Shown one piece after another: positions 59,586-64,000 of a stretch of DNA of 64,000 nucleotides. Below the pieces are notes generated by a model. That model made no database searches, was not told the DNA's origin, and was given only the letters and a program-made list of their open reading frames with translations. The stretch's first letter is position 1. Every line of letters begins with the position of its first letter. The position numbers and the translations under genes are program-made. The DNA comes from Straminergon stramineum (lineage: Eukaryota > Streptophyta > Bryopsida > Hypnales > Calliergonaceae): assembly GCA_963920665.1 (NCBI GenBank), contig OY987263.1:33964547-34028546 (forward strand), in the 5' to 3' direction.

Positions 59586-61200
59586 TGCTCCACGCTCCTC
59601 CACCTCGTCCTGCTCTTTACCTTCTAACTCCTACTCTCCCTCCGTGATTCTCCGCCTCAAAGCTTCCCCGGAAGCCCAACTCTCCAACCCCTGTCGTCAC
59701 CACCCGCAACTCGCACTCCCCTCCCACACATACCGGTACCACAGATACGGAATGAAATCTTCCATCACGCTCACGCCACGCGCACACCTGAACCCACCCC
59801 GGTCACCCCCCAAGCCTAATACGACGACTCCCACCGCTTCTCCATCCCCGCAACCCTCCGGTCGCACAAGCGATCGACACCACAAGTGGAATTCATGCAC
59901 GCCGAAGTCGCGGGAGCCATGATCACGAGCCCCATGTTTCCCACCAAGTTCAGATGACGACTGCCTCACTCCGACTGCATTCCCTGGCAAACCAATCTGC
60001 CAACCACCCAACCTCAAGTGTGATCATAATTCTACAGCTGCTGTCCCTCGCGCTCGCTTGCCCTCTTCCAGCGTCGAGAATTTTCAGGACTTGAGTGAAG
60101 CCGAGGAGCCCGTGCCTCCGCCGGAAACGCAGGCAACACCACTACTTTCTAGGTTGTGAGGAAGTATCCGCTCGGTTGTCTGGGTGCTGTTGTTGCACCT
60201 ATTTGCAGTTGGTGTTGTTGGCCCCGGCCTGCTGTTAACTTAGTGCTGGTTGGCTGAGGCCCGCCGGCCGTGCGATCGATGGCGCGATGACGGAATGTCC
60301 CGGACGGACGCGGTCCAGGCGGGCGTGGGCGTGGCTATGGCGGGATCCCTGTGTCCTCGGCTGGCCTTTCCATCGCATCAACCATTTCAGCCATTCAGCC
60401 ATCAGCGGCAGCTAGCGGAAGGGAGAATAGGCCAGTCAACATTCTATTGCGGGGCCTGCCACCGTAATTGATGCGGCCCTGTAATCCATTTGCATGGTCG
60501 CCTCCAACTACGGACCGTTGAACTTCCCCCCAAAGAGCCCTTCCGATGAGTGCACTTCCGGCACTGCCCCTGCCGCCTGTCTCACTGGGCCAACTGAAGG
60601 TCAGGACTCTGTTGTGTTTCGTATTCTTATTACTCTCACCTGCGGTGCAGGTAGCTCAGCTTACTGTAGACACTAGACAATGTAGAGATACTCTGGGTTG
60701 GGGAAAACGGGGGGAAGAAGGAAAAGTAAGTCCATGACATTATGTGGCAACAAAAGCTCATTCACACACAAGAAGAAGAGTAACTCTAGTCGTATGACCA
60801 GCCTGAATGAGGAGTATGTTGGAGATAGTTCTACTAGCTAAGCCATGTAGGCTTGTTTACACAATCATAAAGTAGGAGGTACTAAAACAAACAAGACTCT
60901 CAAAAGCGTACATCTAATGTAGAGGTACATTCTACTTTCTTCATTGCATCATCATTGTACAATTGGGTCCAATAATCTACTGAATTTTTGGATCCTGGCA
61001 ATTTTAGATGAGATTAGGAAAACTTTGGGAGACTTGTGTACACTAAAAATTGAACAGGATTTCAAATTATAAATTGCATTGGAATCACATTGAAGTCTAC
61101 TTCATCATCATCTCAAATGTACACATATGTAATTGAAAATCATACAAAGAGTTTGATGTTTTGTATACAGACACTATCTACCATTCAGTGTTGCCACCAT
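59586..61200. other. Upstream region of the RCC1 gene
   Basis: From 59,586 to about 60,650 the DNA is GC-balanced and pyrimidine-rich and probably contains the leader and promoter of the minus-strand RCC1 gene. Open frames here (for example 59563-59922) are Ser/Pro-rich antisense readings without domains. Composition turns AT-rich after about 60,700. Confidence 0.5.
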
Positions 61201-61925
61201 TTGCTAAAACAACAACTTGTATTTTATCATACATATTTGAATCGACACCTTATGATTGCTTCAAAGATACTTGATTTCAAACCACTTGAATTGCTTGTAT
61301 GATTTCTTGCTTGTTCTTCACCCCATTGCAAATCTTTGACTATCTTCCCAAGGTTCTCTATGAAATGGTAGATAGTGTATAAAAGAAATCCAAATTGTTG
61401 TATGATTTTGAATTATTCATTTTGCACTTGTTATGAAATTGACATGCACTTGAACATTGCAATCCCAAGGCAATTTGTAGTTTCAAAATTTGTTCATTAT
61501 TTAGTATTTAAGAGCATTTTGATTTGTGTCTGGATTTTTTTGTTGAATTTGCATGCTTAGGAAGAAAATTTCTTAAATTAACTTGATCCTATTGTATAAC
61601 AAAAAATGATACAAAAAATTCGAGCCATATGGAATCAAGTATCTTTAGAGCAATTCTTAAAGCTCCTCTTCAATATACCCAATTGAATGCAAGGAATAAT
61701 TTTGGCAAAAGGTGGAAACACTAGATGGTAGATAGTTTATAGTAAAGATCTAGATTCTTGTATGATTTGGAATTTTACATGTGTATATATATATATATAT
61801 CACACTCAAGTACTCTTTACTACAATTCCAATGCAATTTGTAGTTTAAAAATTGGTTCATTTTTTAGCATGCTAGAGTTTCCAAAAGTTACTAGACTTTT
61901 TGTTGAAATTTGACTTTGAAAAAAA
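61200..61925. repeat. Decayed tandem duplication, period about 360 bp
   Basis: Shared words recur in the same order at an offset of about 360 bases: caagtatct/gatacttga context, atggtagatag (61364 and 61725), ttgtatgatttt.gaatt, caatttgtagttt (61471 and 61834), ttcatt.ttagta and ttttttgttgaa. The copies are AT-rich and non-coding. A (TA)n run sits at 61783-61800 in the second copy. Confidence 0.6.
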
Positions 61926-63016
61926 ATTGTACAACCTCTATCTACAAATGATATTCTTGTTAGACAAAATATTCAAACTAAGGCTGAAAATAACATTTCA
62001 AAGACCCATTTCACACTAGAAGTAGAGTTTGGTGCACTCTTAGCATCCTAGAAACTTTGAGTTTTGAAGCCCTTTTCAAAGTGTAGTTTTGGAGTATGTA
62101 TTAAAAAGAAGAATTTGGGGGGCATTTTCAATGGGCACCAATGGGCATTTAATTGTTGAGTGTGAGGTCATCATTTTATGGACATTTAGTATGGGCCTAA
62201 GAACATGTGTAGACCTCTATACCACCTCCAAAAACTTCATTCCTTTCAATCAAGCAATACTTGAAGAGACGCAAAAAATATAAACCTACAATGTTGATTG
62301 ACCCCTTCAATCATTTCATTTGTCTTTCGATTGATGATTGCATGGATTGAGAGGAACTATTGTTTGGAATTATTTTGTTGGTCCTAGATAGCAATAAAAA
62401 GTAGAATTTGACCAATTCACAACATTACAAGTGCTACATGAAGATCATTTCATGAATTGAAATTAAAGTCAACAAAAAGATAATTTTAGGACAAGAAATT
62501 AAAAGTCTACAAAAAGATCATTATAGGACGGAAGGAGTAAGATTATTGGACTATATAGTCTACATTTCAGGAGGTGGACATTCTTAGTGGCTACTAAGTC
62601 CTAACTTTGAAAATTCATAAAGAATTCCACAAAGGGTCAAAATGTATGAAACAACTTGTATTAGATGAAATTTCCTTTTGTGAAAATTTATAAAAAAAAA
62701 AAAAAGATTTCAAGGAATTTAGCTTCCTTCCAAATGCCCATTAGTTACAAGTCCATTTTTAGCCCAAAAACACTCAAAACGGCCATTTCTATTGCAAAGA
62801 GAAAATAGTTTTTAGATTTGTTTTATTTTAATATATAGTTATAGAATCTTGCACTAGACTAGTATAAGAGTATGTGGGATAAATTTCAAAAACTTTGACC
62901 TTGTAGATTGCAAGATATTTGCAATCGAAGTAAAGAAAATAAGTTTTTTTACTTTGTATGATAGTAGATTAGAAGACTTTTACTCTTCCTAGCTTAAGAT
63001 TTTGTACTACCAATAT
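61926..63016. other. AT-rich spacer with truncated TTAA-family repeat
   Basis: From about 62,740 the sequence follows the interior of TIR copies B and C (words such as cactcaaaac, cttgcactagactagtataa and attgcaagatatttgcaat.gaagt) until it is interrupted by the LTR at 63017. The left end is decayed. No gene seen. Confidence 0.5.
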
Positions 63017-64000
63017 TGTCACAACCCTCATCAAGAGGTGTGCCCGGCCACCTTGGTGAGCAAGGGGGACGTTGGGGGTGACTCCCCAAGCCTTGCAAGA
63101 GATGAGGTGAGGGGGACTAGGGGTTCCAAGCGATTAGAGCGATGTAGTGCTCTGATCCGGACGAATTTGGGGGCGTGTCGCACATGCTTGGTAAGCTTGT
63201 GAGAAGACGCGTCCATGGGTTTGAAGAACGCAAGAATCCGAGTTGGAAATCAAAAGATATGGCTCTTCAAAGTTGGCAGTGTCCCGGTCGCGTCCCGAGG
63301 CATAGGGACGTGGGAAACAAGTTTTGGGAGGGTTCCTTTGAGCCAAATAGAGCATGACGCATATCATTGAAAAGATAAGGAGACAAGCTTTCTAGAATGA
63401 TAAGGCTCATGAAGAGATGAGCTGTGAGCTAAAAGTTATGGGCATCCAAAGAGGGTGGAGTCCCAGAGAACTACACCTCCCGAGGGACTCGTACCTTTGA
63501 AGGCCATAACTTCCTCAATACTTGTCGTATTGGGGAAAGTGAATAGTGCACGGTGATCTACGGAAAATGTAGATCTCGAAAATGGGCTTGCACTTGGGAT
63601 TTGGATCTCGGAGCTAAAAGTTATCCCGATGGGAAGATCGGGAGTCTTTTGGAGGTCCGGTTTGGGGATACTACTTGGAAATGGGTGGTCTTCCAAGATG
63701 GGGTGCATCTTGGGGGTTCCCGGCAACTTCTAGTATGGAGGGGGTTGCAGAATCCCATAGAGAGTACTATGAGGAGGGGTGGTCTCCCTCCTCCCTCATG
63801 GATGGTGCCATGGTGAGCCTAAGTGGCCCTAGGTAGTGAGGTTAGTGTTGGAGCCTCACCACCACTTGTGTATTACCGTGGAGTGCTTGTGCACTCCTTG
63901 ATACTAGTTGGGTGGTGTCCCACTCCACACTAGGCCATGGTGTGAGTCTCGTTTGGTGAGTCCCGATTAGTGAGTCTTGAAATGAGTTGAGTTGGGCCTA
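63017..64000 (+). mobile_element. Second LTR copy, cut by the window end
   Basis: Begins TGTCACAACCC and runs collinear with the LTR at 10927-12028 (tgcccg, ccttggtgagcaagggggac, ttgggggtgactccccaagcc, gatccggacgaatttgggggcgtgt, gtcccggtcgcg, agagtactatgaggaggggtgg). It carries about 190 bases at 63,296-63,485 that the first copy lacks. Because the window ends inside it, I cannot tell whether it is a solo LTR or the start of a full retrotransposon. Confidence 0.82.

Noticed and set aside
1..64000. Transfer RNA or ribosomal RNA genes
   Set aside because: I saw no convincing A-box/B-box pair with cloverleaf pairing and no rRNA sequence; a covariance search would be needed to exclude them.

Overview
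This is a nuclear segment from a land plant: spliced protein genes with GT-AG introns, a chloroplast-targeted enzyme, a fatty-acid exporter of plastid type and a xyloglucan xylosyltransferase, set in very AT-rich, transposon-rich intergenic DNA. A nearly complete CEP104-type ciliary-tip gene points to a lineage that still makes flagellated sperm (bryophyte, lycophyte, fern or similar) rather than a conifer or flowering plant. I favour a bryophyte from the small genes and modest introns, but the sequence alone does not fix the species.

Layout. 1-1.5 kb: AT-rich spacer. 2.35-3.96 kb (+): two-exon trihelix transcription factor. 5.8-8.5 kb (-): plastid fatty-acid export (FAX/TMEM14) gene whose first intron holds decayed copies of the end of exon 1. 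9-15.7 kb: gene-free, with a complete solo LTR (10,927-12,028). 16.5-18.4 kb (-): GT34 xyloglucan xylosyltransferase. 19.4-30.6 kb: an 11-kb gene desert made largely of small terminal-inverted-repeat (TIR) elements. 30.7-39.6 kb (-): CEP104 homologue with at least 20 exons. 40.7-44.4 kb (+): ten-exon CSP41b, head-to-head with CEP104. 47.0-48.3 kb (+): GC-rich F-box gene. 50.5-53.5 kb: hAT-type transposase relic interrupted by foldback elements, one of which is itself interrupted. 56.0-59.6 kb (-): RCC1-repeat gene with a probable U12-type intron. 61-63 kb: AT-rich spacer with a decayed tandem duplication. 63,017-end: a second copy of the LTR, cut by the window edge.

The genes are ordinary nuclear housekeeping, development and cilium genes and do not form one pathway. 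The least ordinary content is in the repeats: (i) a family of short elements with CCCCTAA termini flanked by TTAA, which has piggyBac-like hallmarks and lies both in spacers and in introns of CEP104 and CSP41b; (ii) CACTATAAC-ended foldback elements, one with a clear 3-bp target duplication inside the hAT relic; (iii) a solo LTR with a 5-bp target duplication. Exon boundaries were worked out by hand from reading frame, splice consensus and remembered family similarity; no alignment was run.
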